Below are positions 50,901 through 62,848 of a stretch of 64,000 bases of DNA, piece after piece. This DNA is from Hedera helix (Eukaryota > Streptophyta > Magnoliopsida > Apiales > Araliaceae): positions 40,768,898 to 40,832,897 of the forward strand of contig OX359275.1 in NCBI GenBank assembly GCA_947179155.2, given 5' to 3'. The notes under the pieces are model-generated. The model saw nothing but the letters and a program-made list of their open reading frames with translations, searched no databases and was not told the origin of the DNA. Positions within the stretch are counted from its first letter, which is position 1; the number at the start of each line of letters is the position of its first letter. The translations under genes were made by a program, and so were the position numbers.

Positions 50901-52098
50901 CTTCAAAAATGTCAACCCTACCCAAATATACAAAATTCCCTCCAGCTTACCCCATACTGACCATTGCATCTCTCTCTCTCTCTAATAAGAAAGCATAGCT
51001 TATTGGAGGGAGTCAAAGTGTAATTTTGTACTACAAAAACAAAGTGACTTATTTCGAACAACATGTATCCAAAATTGCATCCTTTCAAAACTTGATTAGC
51101 TTAGTAAATTATAACGAGTTCCACAAAGGAATTTTCTAGAAAATATCACATTGGACATTACTTCAAAAATGCCAACCCTACCCAAATATACAAAATTCCC
51201 TCCAGCTTATTACCCCATACACACAGAAACCTCAAACAATCAATTACATCACTTTAAACTTCTCAGCAAAAGCATAAACAATAATCTAACAATAAAGTCA
51301 TTGGTTTTTGTGGGTTTACTTCACTTGCATGCCTAAATGCTGTAATTGGCTAATTGCACTTTAATAGGCATTGAAAACAGCAAATACAGAAGAATTATAA
51401 ACATTCAGAAATGAGGAAAATATAGTGATGCGGTCATGATCTTGGTAAAATTAAGGCTCACCCATAACCAGGCAAATCCACAAGGTACCAACTTTTGTTC
51501 ACCATGAAATGATTAATAAGTTGAGTCTTCCCTGCAATCATTATTAACTCGTATAATGTGAAAATTCAAAAACCCCAAATTCAATTGATATTCAAAAGCA
51601 CAAAATAAAACCTGGTTTTTTAGAAGTGAGGGCAACTTCTTTCTTTCGAACCAGGGAATTAATTAGAGAAGACTTGCCAACATTGGAGCGACCAAGCATA
51701 GCAAACTCGGGCCGCCCATCCTTTGGGCAGTCCTTGGGCCGAATGCTACTCCCGACGAATTCGAATTGCTTAATTTTGGAGTCACCGGCGTAGGGCCCAG
51801 TCACAATGTTGGAACCGGGTAGTACCATGTCTTCAGTGACCTCATCTGGGTCGAGTCCGGGGGGAACGAACAGGACGGTCCTCACGAATTTGGCGGCATC
51901 GGAGATTGCCGGTTTAGGAGTTTTAGTTGCAGAGACATTCTGAGTGGAACGAGGTTTAGGGTTTTGAGGAGCAGAGTAAGAGAGAGAGTTTCGGAAAGGG
52001 AGAGAATGAAAGGAAGGAGGAGTAGTACTTCTTTGAGATGGCGAAACAACTGATGAAAGTTGGAGAGATGGGAGAGATGAGAGGCGAGTGCGAAACAT
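47932..52098 (-). CDS. EMB2001: EngB/YihA-type GTP-binding protein, organelle-targeted
   Basis: Four exons on the minus strand: 51612-52098, 51462-51531, 48254-48416, 47932-48141; 930 nt, 309 residues. I start at 52098 (MFRTRLSSLPSLQ), which gives a serine-rich transit-like N terminus; an upstream in-frame ATG at 52146 would add 16 residues. G motifs are in order: G1 GRSNVGKS at 136-143, G3 DLPGYG at 181-186, G4 TKCDK at 248-252, G5 SSATG at 286-290. The TrmE-Era-EngA-EngB family assists ribosome large-subunit assembly. The plant orthologue (At2g22870, EMB2001) is needed for embryo development. Intron 2 (48417-51461) is 3 kb and holds a nested broken gene, a MITE and a tandem duplication. Confidence 0.93.
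49498..49869. mobile_element. hAT-type MITE, family B (in EngB intron 2)
   Basis: 372 bp, starting CAGTGTTTTAAAAG and ending TTTTTACAACACTG, imperfect inverted repeats. It is flanked by a perfect 8 bp duplication GAATTTAT (49490-49497 and 49870-49877). Subterminal blocks such as CTAGACGG near the left and right ends also mirror each other. No coding sequence. An 8 bp duplication and CAGTG ends fit hAT. It differs in sequence from family A. Confidence 0.92.
50307..50582 (+). pseudogene. small membrane-protein gene interrupted by two in-frame stops, nested in EngB intron
   Basis: From ATG at 50307 the frame reads MEDYWLDFMDLVKKPAIIET, then a hydrophobic segment (ILLCAVPILVAIMIVLVIGW) and SWRP before TAG at 50448. 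The same frame goes on sensibly: WTRLVFLGLRPKLRFV, TGA at 50493, then TFSPGFGVPRVWLAFTAISS to a final TAG at 50580. The post-stop residues look like the remainder of one 92-codon protein with a soluble loop and second hydrophobic stretch. I believe intact plant relatives run through WSWRPRW..GLRSK..RFVWT, but this is from memory. Either a recent pseudogene or a 47-residue truncated form. It lies antisense inside intron 2 of the EngB gene. Confidence 0.6.
50703..51222. repeat. 259 bp tandem duplication in EngB intron 2
   Basis: CATTGCATCTCTCTCTCTCT followed by AATAAG..GCATAGCTTATTGG recurs at 50703 and 50962, a period of 259 bp. The copies run through ACCCAAATATACAAAATTCC and CCAGCTTA with very few differences, indicating a recent event. 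Confidence 0.92.
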
Positions 52099-52560
52099 CG
52101 TTCGGGTTTTCGAATATTTGTTGATAATCATCAGGTGTAAATGCATTTATTGGTAAAATCAGTAAACAAAACTTTTTTTTCTTTTTTTTTTGTTGTTGCT
52201 AAATTCTTTTATTTATCTTTTTGGTTAATTTTAGTCAGTATTATAAATTATTAAAAAATATTATTTATTATAAAAAATTTAATTTAATAATTTTTAATTA
52301 ATTATTTTAAATTTAAATTTAAAAATATTTTAAATTAAGTTTCCTAATCTTATTAAAGTATTATAATTACACCGCCCAATTTCTTTATCCACTAGATAAT
52401 AGAAAATCAGTTTAGCTCTATATTATTACGTGTCCATATCACAAGTCACGACTAAAGGAACAAAGGAAGCAAGACCTCTATCGGCTTCATTCCACAAGTC
52501 TCGACGCCGGCGATCTGAGATTTATATATAACATCTGTATCTGGATTTAAATTCACAATA

Positions 52561-55500
52561 ATGTCATGGTTTGCTCGAACTATCGCCAACACTCTCGATC
52601 TCGAAGAAGAAGAACAAGACATCAATGAAACCGGCATTAAAAACAACACCGGTGCACAGAAAAACGATGATTCATCACCACTTTCACCTAGCCGTGGCGT
52701 CAAAGAAGATCTCTCAGAGCTCACCAAAACCGTAACTCGCCAGTTATGGGGCGTCGCCTCTTTTCTCGCTCCTCCGCCTTCCTCCGATTCGAACCCATCC
52801 ACTGGTCCGGAAGAATCCGACCCAGTGGGGATTCCTGGAATAAGCAGCGACTTTGCGGAGCTTGGAGGGAGGTTCAAGAGTGGGATCTCGAAGCTGTCTA
52901 ATAATATGGCGTCGGTGTCAGAGATTACTACCAAGATGGCTTCCAATTTTCTTCAATTGGGATCCGACGAGGGGGAAAGCGGTTATTACAATTTTTCGGC
53001 TAGAGGTGCTGTCGGTGTTACCGATGACGTGGTGGCTTTTGTCAGCGATATTGCTATGCATCCCGGGACTTGGTTGGATTTTCCTGAAATTGACAACGAA
53101 GACGAAGGTAACTTTTTTTCTTTTTGCTGAAATAAATTAAAATTAAATCCGATTTTGATTAGAAAAGTCTTTGCTCGACTTATTTAGAATTTGCCGCTGA
53201 TGGTTTTGCTTAATTATAAAGATGAAAATGTCCCTTCTTCCCTTCCGGGTATATTTAAAATGAGTGAAAGTATTGTATTGTAATGCTGTTCGGTTTTCAT
53301 TTATCATCTGGACTTATCTGAATATAAGTTAATTAATGAGTAACTGGATCCAATAGCACCAAAAATTTGGATGCTGGAAATTCTTTTGTTGTTGGTGTGT
53401 ACAACTTTAGGGTATTTTGTATAGATATCAAACTACTGGGCTACTTAGCTATAGCGGTATCGCCCATCAGTAGGAGTTTTAAAAATAAGACATCTGGTCT
53501 AGTACTCTCATTGGTATCTAAGCCCTTACCACAATTCTCTCAAAAAAGGAAGGAGATTAATCTGACTAAGTAAGGGGCCGCGGAGGAAGTACAAAGATTA
53601 AAGGACAAAATATGATCTTTTTTCTTCAATGCTTTTTCCTTTTTTGGAGGTTAAGGTAGAGGAAACATTTAAAAGCCCAAGTGAAAGAATTCATTTTTTA
53701 CTTAATAAGAAGGGCGCTCTATATATACGTGTGTATTTGTATAATAAGAGATTTAGTGAGTATAACTTAAAATCTGGATTCCTTTTTTCGGTTTGATAGA
53801 AAATGTGTTCCTTTTTTCGGGTTGATAACAATGTGTTTATCTTAACTGACCTGATTACATATCTCGATTTTGTCGTATGATTTTTTTTCCAACTGTTTTT
53901 TTCTCTGTCTGTAAGGAGGAAATAAGATATTACATTGTTGCTAGATACAGTTTCTTAAACGCACTTTTTGCTACTTCAAACCATCAAAATTGATTTCATT
54001 GCATTATAATCAATTACTCAACCCCCAACACTCCCCCAGCCTTCCCCCACTCCACCAAACCAAAACATGAATCAATTCCCTTTGTCTGTTTGTTCATTGA
54101 GATCGTAACCTTATCATCACCTTGACCTGAGAAGCATAGAATGTGGGTTTATTATACACCCGTGATATAAGAAGCAGGGTCCCATATGCCTGTTAATGTG
54201 GAACTGATATGTAAAACATACCGATTTTGAACATCTTAATGTTTTTTTCCCTTTTCACTCCAGATTTCAACATGTCTGATTCACAGCAAGAGCATGCGCT
54301 GGCTGTTGAGCAACTTGCGCCAAGATTGGCTGCTCTCAGGATGGAACTTTGCCCAGGTTATATGAGCGAGGCTTGCTTCTGGAAGATTTATTTTATTCTT
54401 CTGCATCCTAGACTTGACCAACATGATGCTGAAGTTTTATCAACACCCCAGGTAAGTTGGTTTGGCACAGTGTGGAAGTAGTTAATATTTATTTGTTTTA
54501 TTTTCCTTATGAAGCTTTGACAAGATCTCTTGTACTCTTACCATACCATGGCTGTGTGGCTGTAAGAGACGGTACTCATCCACAGGATTGGTACGTGAAC
54601 CTTTTATAATGTTATCCCTGTTAAGAGTTAGATGACAACATTTGATGTGGATGGGGTGTATTTCATACACATAAAAATAATTGGTGACATTTTAATAATC
54701 ATCTTGAACCTAGGTAAAGAGGAAATCACTTCAGCTTCAGTAGAAATCCCCTTCAGTCCTGTATATTGATTCTGGCAACACAAAAAATTCAATGAAGTGG
54801 TTTATCAACACTCATCACGGTACATTAATGATAGATATATCTTTTTCCATGGGTGGGAAACAAAAAATGGTAGGCTGGTAGCTTCTCAGCTGTGTGCCCT
54901 TGTTTATTGTAGAAACTTAACATATGTCCGGAGTAGCTTTTGACCCTAGAGGCCTAGACCGACACTCCAATTGACATTGACCATAGAGAAATTTAGCTAG
55001 GAGTTGTATTTTGACCTCCTGCTTAGAAAAACTCTTTTTTACTACAGTGCTGGAGCTCATTGATCTAGTCTTATGTTACCTTTAAGATTCCTTAACTTCT
55101 TTTGTATTATCAGAAAAAATTTGATAAATTTTCTTGAACACTTCGGGAATGGATGATCTTGAACTTCAGTTTCACTTCCTGGGATTCGTTAGTCTTGTTA
55201 TTTGTGGGTGAGTATCACAGTTGAGTAAAGCATTACAGAACAGAACTGATATTTCAATTGTATGAAAATAATGTTTACTTTCTCTATTGAGTAAATGTTG
55301 TATGAGATTTAGTGGTGAAGGAAAATGATATGGAACAAAGTTTAGGTGCTATTTTAGTTATTTACATTTTCTTTAATAATAGCTATTCCCGTATTTTGTT
55401 GACAAACTTTTGCTCAGGTTTATTTAGTCAAGGCTATCCTTATAATTCAACTTTGTATCAAGATAAGATGCTTTAATTGTGATTATTATCAGATTTTTTT

Positions 55501-56643
55501 GGAACCCTCCCTCCCTCTCTCTCCCCTCCAATTATTGTAGCCCCTGCTTTATGCTTTCAGTAATTATGCTCTTATGACCTTTTTGTGAGAAAAGTAGTGT
55601 AATCTTTTATTGTTTCTTTGCTCATGTATCCTTCTCTTATAATTTATCCTGAACTTTCTTGTTTTGGTTGGAATCCTCTGTGGGATGAATTACTGTCTGG
55701 AAGTTCTTTAATAATAGCTATTCCTGTATTTTGTTGACAAACTTTTGGTCAGGTTTATTTGGTCAAGGTTATCCTTATAATTCAACTTTGTATCAAGATA
55801 AGGTGCTCTAATTGTGATTATTATAAAAAAAAATTGGAACCCTCTCTCTCTCTCTCTCTCTCCCCCCCCCCCCCCCCCCCCCCTCCCCCCCTCTATCCTC
55901 TCCCCCCTCCAATTATTGTAGCCTCTACTGTGTGCTTTCAGTACTTATGCTGTTATGACCTTTTTGTGAGAGAAGTAGTGTAATTTCTAATTGTCTCTCT
56001 GTTCACATACCCTTCTCTTATGATTTATCTTGAACTTTCTTGTTTTGTTATGAATCCTTTGTGGGATGAATTACTGTTTGGAAGTTCTTTTCCAGATGTT
56101 GCCATAAAAGATGAAACTAGCTTTCCTTGTATTTTGTTCTAAGTTATGGAATTTTAAATTAAGAGCACTTTTGGAACATTTGAGAATAAGACTCGTAAGA
56201 GTCAATTAGATGGTGGTATTGAGTGCTCATATTGAATTCTGATTGAATATTTTATTCAAAATTTTAAACATAGTCTTGGAATACCATTACTAGAGATAGG
56301 TTATTTCATTCATTTCTTTGTTTGCTTTAGACATGGGAGGGAATGGAATTGGTTTGAGAGATGCATTTTCAACAAGTAAAATAAGATTTATGATGTTGAG
56401 TTTGCTTTTCTTTTAAGCTAAGGAGGAATTTTCAGGAGCCCTCCTTTTTTGAACTTCCTTGATTTATGACTTTGGGTAGTTTTTGTCTTCCTTGACAAAG
56501 TGTGTATATTCTGTCTTTTGGGCTTTTGGTGAGTATTGAGTGGATATTCCATTGGGTTTAGCTTTATTAGAAGGTTCAGTCAGATTTGTAAAAGTTTTCT
56601 GCCCCTTGTTGGCTGTTTAAAATAATTAGAATACTTATATATA

Positions 56644-56680
<37 letters not shown>

Positions 56681-58621
56681 TGTAATGAATTTAGCCTACT
56701 TATACTTATAGGTGGGGAACCTCCTAGTCTCCCCTAGATAAAAAGTGGAACTACATATGGCCAAGGGGGGGGGGGGGGGGGGGGGGGGCAATGATGCAGG
56801 ATGGCTGCTGGATTTTTCTGGACAGTAGGGAAACAAAGGTGTAGGTGGCTGAGCAATGACTAATGAGCTATATGGGGTTGTGATTTGGGGATAAAATCTG
56901 GTTTAGGGATGGTATTTGAGAGAATTTGAAAAAATTGAAAGAGAGAGAGAGAGAGAGAGGAAGCAGAAGATAGATACTGAGCATTGCACCAACACTGTGT
57001 TTGTGACTTCTGAAAAGGGTAGAAAAGAAAGGATCTGGGGAGATTTTAATTGTTTTTTTTTTCTTCCCAAAACTCATGTTTGTGAGGTTTCTTTATGCGG
57101 AGAGAGAAATGGGTGGAAAAAAATTCCCACTTTTTCTCCAAAACTTTCCATCCAAAATTGGGAAGATTTGGGTAGAAAGTAACTTGACCACTTAAATTTT
57201 TTGTTATTACTATTGCACCCTTGAAATAACAAAAATCTAAATTTAATTCCTTCTACATCCACTTTCTCACTTTAACACACAAACACAAGGGAGGGAAGTT
57301 ATTATCACTCTCCCTCCATTTCTCTTCCTCAGTGCTTGAACTTTTCCCTCACCTCACTCTCCATCCAAACTCACAAACACAGTGTTGAGGTTCCATAGGC
57401 ATTGCACCTAGGTTTCCATAGCCACTGCGCCTAGGTTCACATAGTCATTGCACCTAGGTTTCCATAGACATTGCACCTAGGGTTCCATAGGCATTACAAC
57501 TATGAGCATATAACTTTTCACCATGCTTACAAGTGTTTATTGTGCAATTTTACCAGTAGAACACAAAGAAGTGCAGAGTTTTCTTCTATTGCAAAAATTT
57601 TCCTTGAGCGTAGAGTTATATCCCTATATATACTTACAAAAAGGGAGTTCCTTAATAAGATGATGCACAAGAGGTTCACTTGAATCTTGATATAATCTTT
57701 CCACTTGTTGCAATATCAAGCAAGTGAGAAGAGAGATGGGCCTAGGAAGGAAAAATTCCTGCCAAGGTGGGTGGAACCATACATGGAAAGAGAAAAAGAG
57801 AGAGAGAGGCTGTGGAAGAAGAGTTTCTCTCCTGCAAGATGGGAGGAACTCATGTTAGATTAATGCTAGAGTTTTGAATATTAATCTCTATTAACTTAAA
57901 TTATTCACTTTAAGTGAACTTGTAGATTATTTCTTCTAGCATGTCACACTAAATATTATTTCCCCTAAATAAATTGTGAATGCAGATTATGGAAGCCAGA
58001 GCCTTGTTGACACACAATAACAATCATACTGAGGCCAATCTAGAACAAGGCCGGTCAAGCAAGGGCACTTCTTATTCGAAAGATATCACTAACTCACAAG
58101 ATAAAGAATGTCTTTCTGTGCCATCCGCTGCTCAATCGGAGTCTGTGCCTATTGAGACGTCTCCTCTTGAATCAGTCACTTCCCCTCTAGCAGCTGTTTT
58201 TGAGACAGAGAAACACCCTGTTTTAGGTAGTGACATTCAAATTGTTGACAAATCTATCATCGAAGATGAGAATGTGAACCAGAAGATAGATCAAAATGTT
58301 CAGTCCAGTTCCTCATCTAATGTTATTGAAAAGAATGATGAAGATGATGCTGATGATTGGTTGAAGGAAGAAGGTTCAGAAATAGTTGGTTCAACTGATA
58401 ACACAATCCCTATTGATAATGATGAGGATGTATCATTCAGTGATCTTGAAGAGGATGAGGTAGATGTTCCCACTAGTTACAAGCAAGTAAATTATTGCTC
58501 TGATTCTTCAACAAAAGACTCAACTATTGAGCATGCTGGATCCAAGCAGGTAAGTACCCATAACCCTGATAGCAAGGAATCCAATGACTGGCTTGATGTT
58601 GATGACATTGATGTGGCATGA
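52561..58621 (+). CDS. BSD-domain protein
   Basis: Exons 52561-53107, 54264-54451 and 57986-58621; 1371 nt, 456 residues. Junctions read NEDEDFNMSD and STPQIMEARA. The N-terminal part is a plant-typical module (MSWFARTIANTLDL, TKTVTRQLWGVASFLAPP, ELGGRFKSGISKLSNNMA). The BSD domain lies near residues 200-245 with the paired aromatics Phe-Trp in CPGYMSEACFWKIYFILLHP. The long C terminus is acidic and probably disordered, with EDDADDWLKEEG and the closing DWLDVDDIDVA. BSD domains occur in TFIIH p62, synapse-associated proteins and DOS2-like factors; the role of this plant subgroup is not settled. A GTAAGT at 58549 could be read as a donor, but the open frame through it to DWLDVDDIDVA argues against. 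Intron 2 is 3.5 kb. Confidence 0.9.
55375..56090. repeat. 335 bp tandem duplication in the BSD gene intron
   Basis: Two copies starting TAATAATAGCTATTCC (AGCTATT at 55381 and 55716) run through GTTGACAAACTTTTG, a CT-rich tract, AATTATTGTAGCC and GGGATGAATTACTGT..GGAAGTTCTTT. The second copy has expanded its CT tract into a long C run. Confidence 0.9.
55838..55912. repeat. CT microsatellite joined to a long poly-C tract
   Basis: A CT dinucleotide run followed by more than 20 consecutive C, then further C-rich sequence. It is an expansion of the shorter CT-rich tract in the sister repeat near 55505-55530. Confidence 0.93.
56640..56682. repeat. (GT)n/(AT)n compound microsatellite
   Basis: ATATATGTGTGTGTGTGT followed by an AT run, in intron 2 of the BSD gene. 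Confidence 0.9.
56765..56788. repeat. poly-G tract
   Basis: More than 20 consecutive G on the plus strand, in the same intron as the poly-C tract about 0.9 kb upstream. In the BSD transcript these could pair with each other. Exact length is uncertain because such runs are error-prone. Confidence 0.9.
57389..57502. repeat. 23 bp minisatellite, five units
   Basis: Units of the type GGTTTCCATAGACATTGCAC then CTA repeat five times with point differences. It lies near the 3' end of BSD intron 2. Confidence 0.92.
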
Positions 58622-60085
58622 TTTCGATGAAAAAGCTATATAAATTCGGTTTACGTACTTTTTCTATGCTTGTACTGTGAATAGTTTGGTTGCAGTTTTT
58701 AAGTCTCATTAAGATTAAGGCTTTAGAAACTGGATGTTTGTACATAAACCTCATATGAGCAAGATGCATCAGTAAATGCAAAATGCAATGACACGTGCAA
58801 TGCTCATGTGTGAAGTCTGAATATTGATAAAATTGAAGTCCCAATGTGGCATGTGTACGATTGGGGATTATTGAGTTGCATATTTGTCCTCATATGGGCA
58901 TAATTGGCAAGATGGCATGGATTTTGTCACTATTAATGTATCTTTAGCTTGGGTTCTATCTAAGAATCTTAAAGGTTGGTGAAACTTAAAAGTGGAAAAC
59001 AAAACATGAAAATATGTCTATTGGCGACGTGGAAATGGTGACCTTCTCAGTTCTAGATGTTATTGTATTTAATAGCCGAATTTGAAGCATCCTAATAGTT
59101 TAAAAGAGAGAAGAAAGAAAAAAGAAGACGCTGATTTGCTATAATACTCTGATTTTTTTTTTAAAATATAAAAAAACAAGAGAGAATTTAAGAGGCTAGA
59201 CTGCATCGGTTATGCAGTGAGCTTATAATAAAATATCCCGTCTCCTCTAAAAAAAAAATCCTCTTATTTACGGTCAATTACAGTTTGTGTACTGGAAATA
59301 GTTAAAGAGTTTACTTTTGGGAAACAGTTGGCATTTACTTTAGAGGGATTGGATATCAAAAATATTAATTATAATATTTTCTTTCTTTTACTTCTGTTGC
59401 GCATTCTCAGTTAGTACAAGTGACAGGGAGAGGATTGATAAGCCGGCCAATTCACTTAAAAATCCCTCTGTGGACTTGCCCTGGAAGGCATTTCCTGTAC
59501 TATTAATTCCCAATCTAGGACTTGTTCTGTTGGTGATTTAGTATATTATTTCTTTACAACAAACTGCTCTCGCACACTAAAAGAGATACTAAAGGATAGT
59601 AATGGCAATTTAAATCATATAGGAGTATTATTCGCTGAGATATCCAGGGAAATAACATGTTGCCTCCTAAATGAAGGTCCGCCTTGTGATTTATTGTACT
59701 TGGGAACACCTTTCAGCAAGTTAGATATACTTGCAGTAGCATTGCCAGCGCATTGTTGAGGCACCCAAGGCCGGGGTGTACAGTTATAATTCATGCAAAG
59801 ATCCATGGTTAGCTGTTAGTGTGACCGTGGCATAATACCAGCCCAGCCCATATGCTTTTCTACAATGAACAGGAAGGTACTGAAATATTTTGTAAAAGAA
59901 TTGAGCTAGGTAGATATTTACAGAAGTATATTAAAAACAAACTATTCAGACCATTACTACTTCTCTTACTCTTTCTACAACTGAAAAACTATAGAAGGAA
60001 CAAATGCTAATATCTGCACACGCATGCATGCTGTGACAAATTCAGAATTATAGCAGCTATTTCAGAAAGTGTAGCAGCTATGTGT
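58622..60085. other. convergent spacer between the BSD and ACT-repeat genes
   Basis: Holds the 3' regions of two converging genes. A minus-strand open frame at 59615-59806 (starts MDLCMNYNCTPRPWVPQQC, 63 residues) has a somewhat protein-like composition but no recognisable family; I do not count it as a gene. Confidence 0.4.
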
Positions 60086-62848
60086 TTAGGACTTGATGGG
60101 TCTGAAATTGCTCGAAAGACGCTCAAACTGTGACCAGAATAAGCATCCTATTGAGAATCTTGGCCTCTCTTCTACATCTCCGCTTTTGCTTCTCCCTGTG
60201 CTTCTGCTTATGCTTGTACTCGTGCTTGTTCTTGCTGAAGTTTGAGGAGCTGTAGTAGAGGATCCATTAACAACTAGAATGCTACCCCCGATTTCTTTCC
60301 TCACAGCCTCCACTGTATCTGAGTTGACATTGTTTCCCCAAGTGTCTGTAACATAAAACGACCCAATTGCTCTTTCACCATGTGTTCCAAGCTCGGCCCT
60401 CACTATAGATAGTCCATTCTCCCTAAACACTCTTGTAACGTCTGAGAGCAATCCCAACCTGTTTTGAGTGCTGACATCTAGCCTCAGTCCCTGTACAATC
60501 AAGTATACAATCTCAGTATCATGTACCTTGAATAGTGATTAGATCCTGTCTGTGTTATTTTGGTAGAAGTAAAAGTTTTCTGAGACTAACATGGGAGACT
60601 CTCCTTTCTACTGCTGCAATCAAGCATTTGGTTAGTATAAGCCTTTCATTCTCCGTATTCAGGGTGCATCCATCCTTCTGGCGAATGTAATACTCCTATC
60701 GATTTCATGTAACCAGAAAATTATCACCAATAACTTATATGACAGTTAAGAGATTTGAATGACCTGAGTTAGAAATTAATTGTTACCTGAATAGCAATGG
60801 AGCCCCGAGAACTCATGGCTGCATGGAAAACAACATATTGCATGTCTGTAAGAACACATACTGTATCAAACAGTAGCTTGGGCCGGTCTATGCTCCTCAC
60901 CGTAACTATAGAGTATCCCTTTTCCTCACAGTTCTCTATTGTTACTTTGGTTCCCTCATTTCCATCCCTGCATCTTCCATGCGACCTTCCCGGCCAATAT
61001 TCTTCACCATCAATACAAGAAACGGATTCATCGTAGTCTCTATCGTCCGCCATTAGCTGATGAAGCCTCCGTTCGGTGTGGGTCCGGCTTGGTGTAGGGA
61101 CTGCCAAACTCACGCTCCGGCGCTCCCCGCCACAGTGATGGGCCTCCACCACGTTCTGAAGCTGGGCCTGTATGCGGGCCAATCTGCATGGGTCTGTGAT
61201 GGGCAAGCTGTTGGATTCATCTTCCATGTAGAGGATGCACGCTACCCGGGTATTGTGGGTCCACGCCACTGCAGCGGACACGTTGCATCCCAACTCAGCT
61301 AGGGCAGCTGATATTTCTGACATCAACCCAGGTCGGTCTGTCCCCGTCATCTCTAGGGCCGTTCGATCAGTTGAGACGTGCCGTGGTCTCACGTCTCGGC
61401 CAATACTGGTTTGCATCTCTATCTTTACGTTTCTACTTGCACATATTGCCTGTAAAATAATTATTGTGTATATTACACATATTATATATATATATATAGA
61501 CATGAGAGAGAGGGGGGGTAATGCATGTGCATGAGAGAGGGAAAGAGAGAAAGGAACCTGCTGTATGTAATGTATGAGGCCTTTGTCAGTAATTTTGTTC
61601 CCAAGCTGATCAGTAACGTGAAAGACTGGCCAACAAGCAATCAAAACAAACCCACATGAATATATATATATATAGAGAGAGAGAGGCAGAGCCAGGAATT
61701 TCGATTAGGCTGGACCGAAAAGTACACTTAAGCAATTGGACTGAGTTAAAAATTTTTGGGGCCGGACTAATCACGTAGTACGGGAGTAATGCGCAGTGAT
61801 GCAAGAAAGAATAGAAGAAAGTAACACCAACTCACCATCCATGAACCAGCCACCATCAGAACAAATGTAAGATTTGGAGATAACAAGGTCAAGATCCGTA
61901 AGAACTTGAACCATCTCCAGCAATATCCCTTGCTTATTTGCGCTATCAACCTTTTAAACCAAAAAGTAAAATACAACTAAGTAGATTTAATTAAATATAT
62001 GAATCGATGCAAGATTAAGAGAAACTCGCGAGTATGATGTAGATACACATGTAAAGGTTTCTTTCTCAGTGCACAGGTCAATTTAGTAAGCTATTTATTT
62101 GGCCTTCCGGGATTTAATTATTCAATAAGCCATGCCAAATGATAAAGCCTCAAGGCAGCTAATTAATTAATTATCCCAAATGTTTGAATCTATTTGAATA
62201 CAACTTAACTGGATCACATTCACATCTATTTCCCGGTTTTTGAGAAAAAAGAGAGTCAATTTCTACGACTACACTTTTTAAAAGTAGGTAGATTAATAGC
62301 ATAGTCTTCATCTTTTAGCACATTAATATAACTGCCTGCCACCACATACTGTACAATTAAATAAGGCTCTACTATATTGTAATTAAGGATTAAAATAATA
62401 ATACCTCTGTCCAAAAATGGGTCACATTTGCCAATTTTATTTTTAAAAAAAAATAGCTATTAAGGGATAATGCCTTCTAAAAGAAAATTGAATATAAATA
62501 TATAAACTACATTTATGAAACCAATAGTATATATCACCAGCAACAAGGCTAATATAATAAGGTAATTTGTTATTTAAATTCTTGTCCGGGAAGGTTTATG
62601 GCAACTAATTAATTACCTTGACAAGGGTGCCGTCATGGCAGGTGTCATTGTCGATACAAACCCTGCAAAACCACACAACCAAACAAAATATGAGTCCATA
62701 CATAATATATATATATATATACAGCAACGAATCAAATGTATCAATGAGGAAAAGGAAAGTGATCAAGTTCTGTCAACCTTGGAGGATGTATCCTTTCGAG
62801 GAGTGATTCAAACTCGGGATCAAAATAAGGCCTATAACTATAACTCAT
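60086..62848 (-). CDS. ACR1: ACT-domain repeat protein (ACR, uridylyltransferase-like)
   Basis: Seven exons on the minus strand: 62778-62848, 62617-62662, 61836-61950, 61558-61625, 60787-61449, 60591-60695, 60086-60490; 1473 nt, 490 residues. It starts MSYSYRPYFDPEFESLLERI. Four ACT domains are visible: about 38-100 (ILLEMVQVLTDLDLVISKSY), 124-175 (DRPGLMSEISAALAELGC), 270-330 (DRPKLLFDTVCVLTDMQYVV) and 357-425 (NRLGLLSDVTRVFRENGLSI). The C terminus is serine/threonine-rich and ends in a family-typical SIGCLFWSQFERLSSNF. ACT domains bind amino acids; plant ACR proteins are thought to be amino-acid sensors but their ligands are mostly unknown. The N terminus resembles ACR1 of Arabidopsis; the symbol is my best match, not certain. 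Confidence 0.88.

Noticed and set aside
52549..52946. Minus-strand open frame opposite BSD exon 1
   Set aside because: Antisense shadow of a well-supported coding exon.
58549..58554. GTAAGT as a donor ending the BSD coding exon
   Set aside because: The frame runs on to an acidic DWLDVDDIDVA ending that suits the protein, and no downstream exon is visible.
59615..59806. 63-codon minus-strand frame starting MDLCMNYNC
   Set aside because: No family match and no gene signals; it lies between two converging 3' ends.
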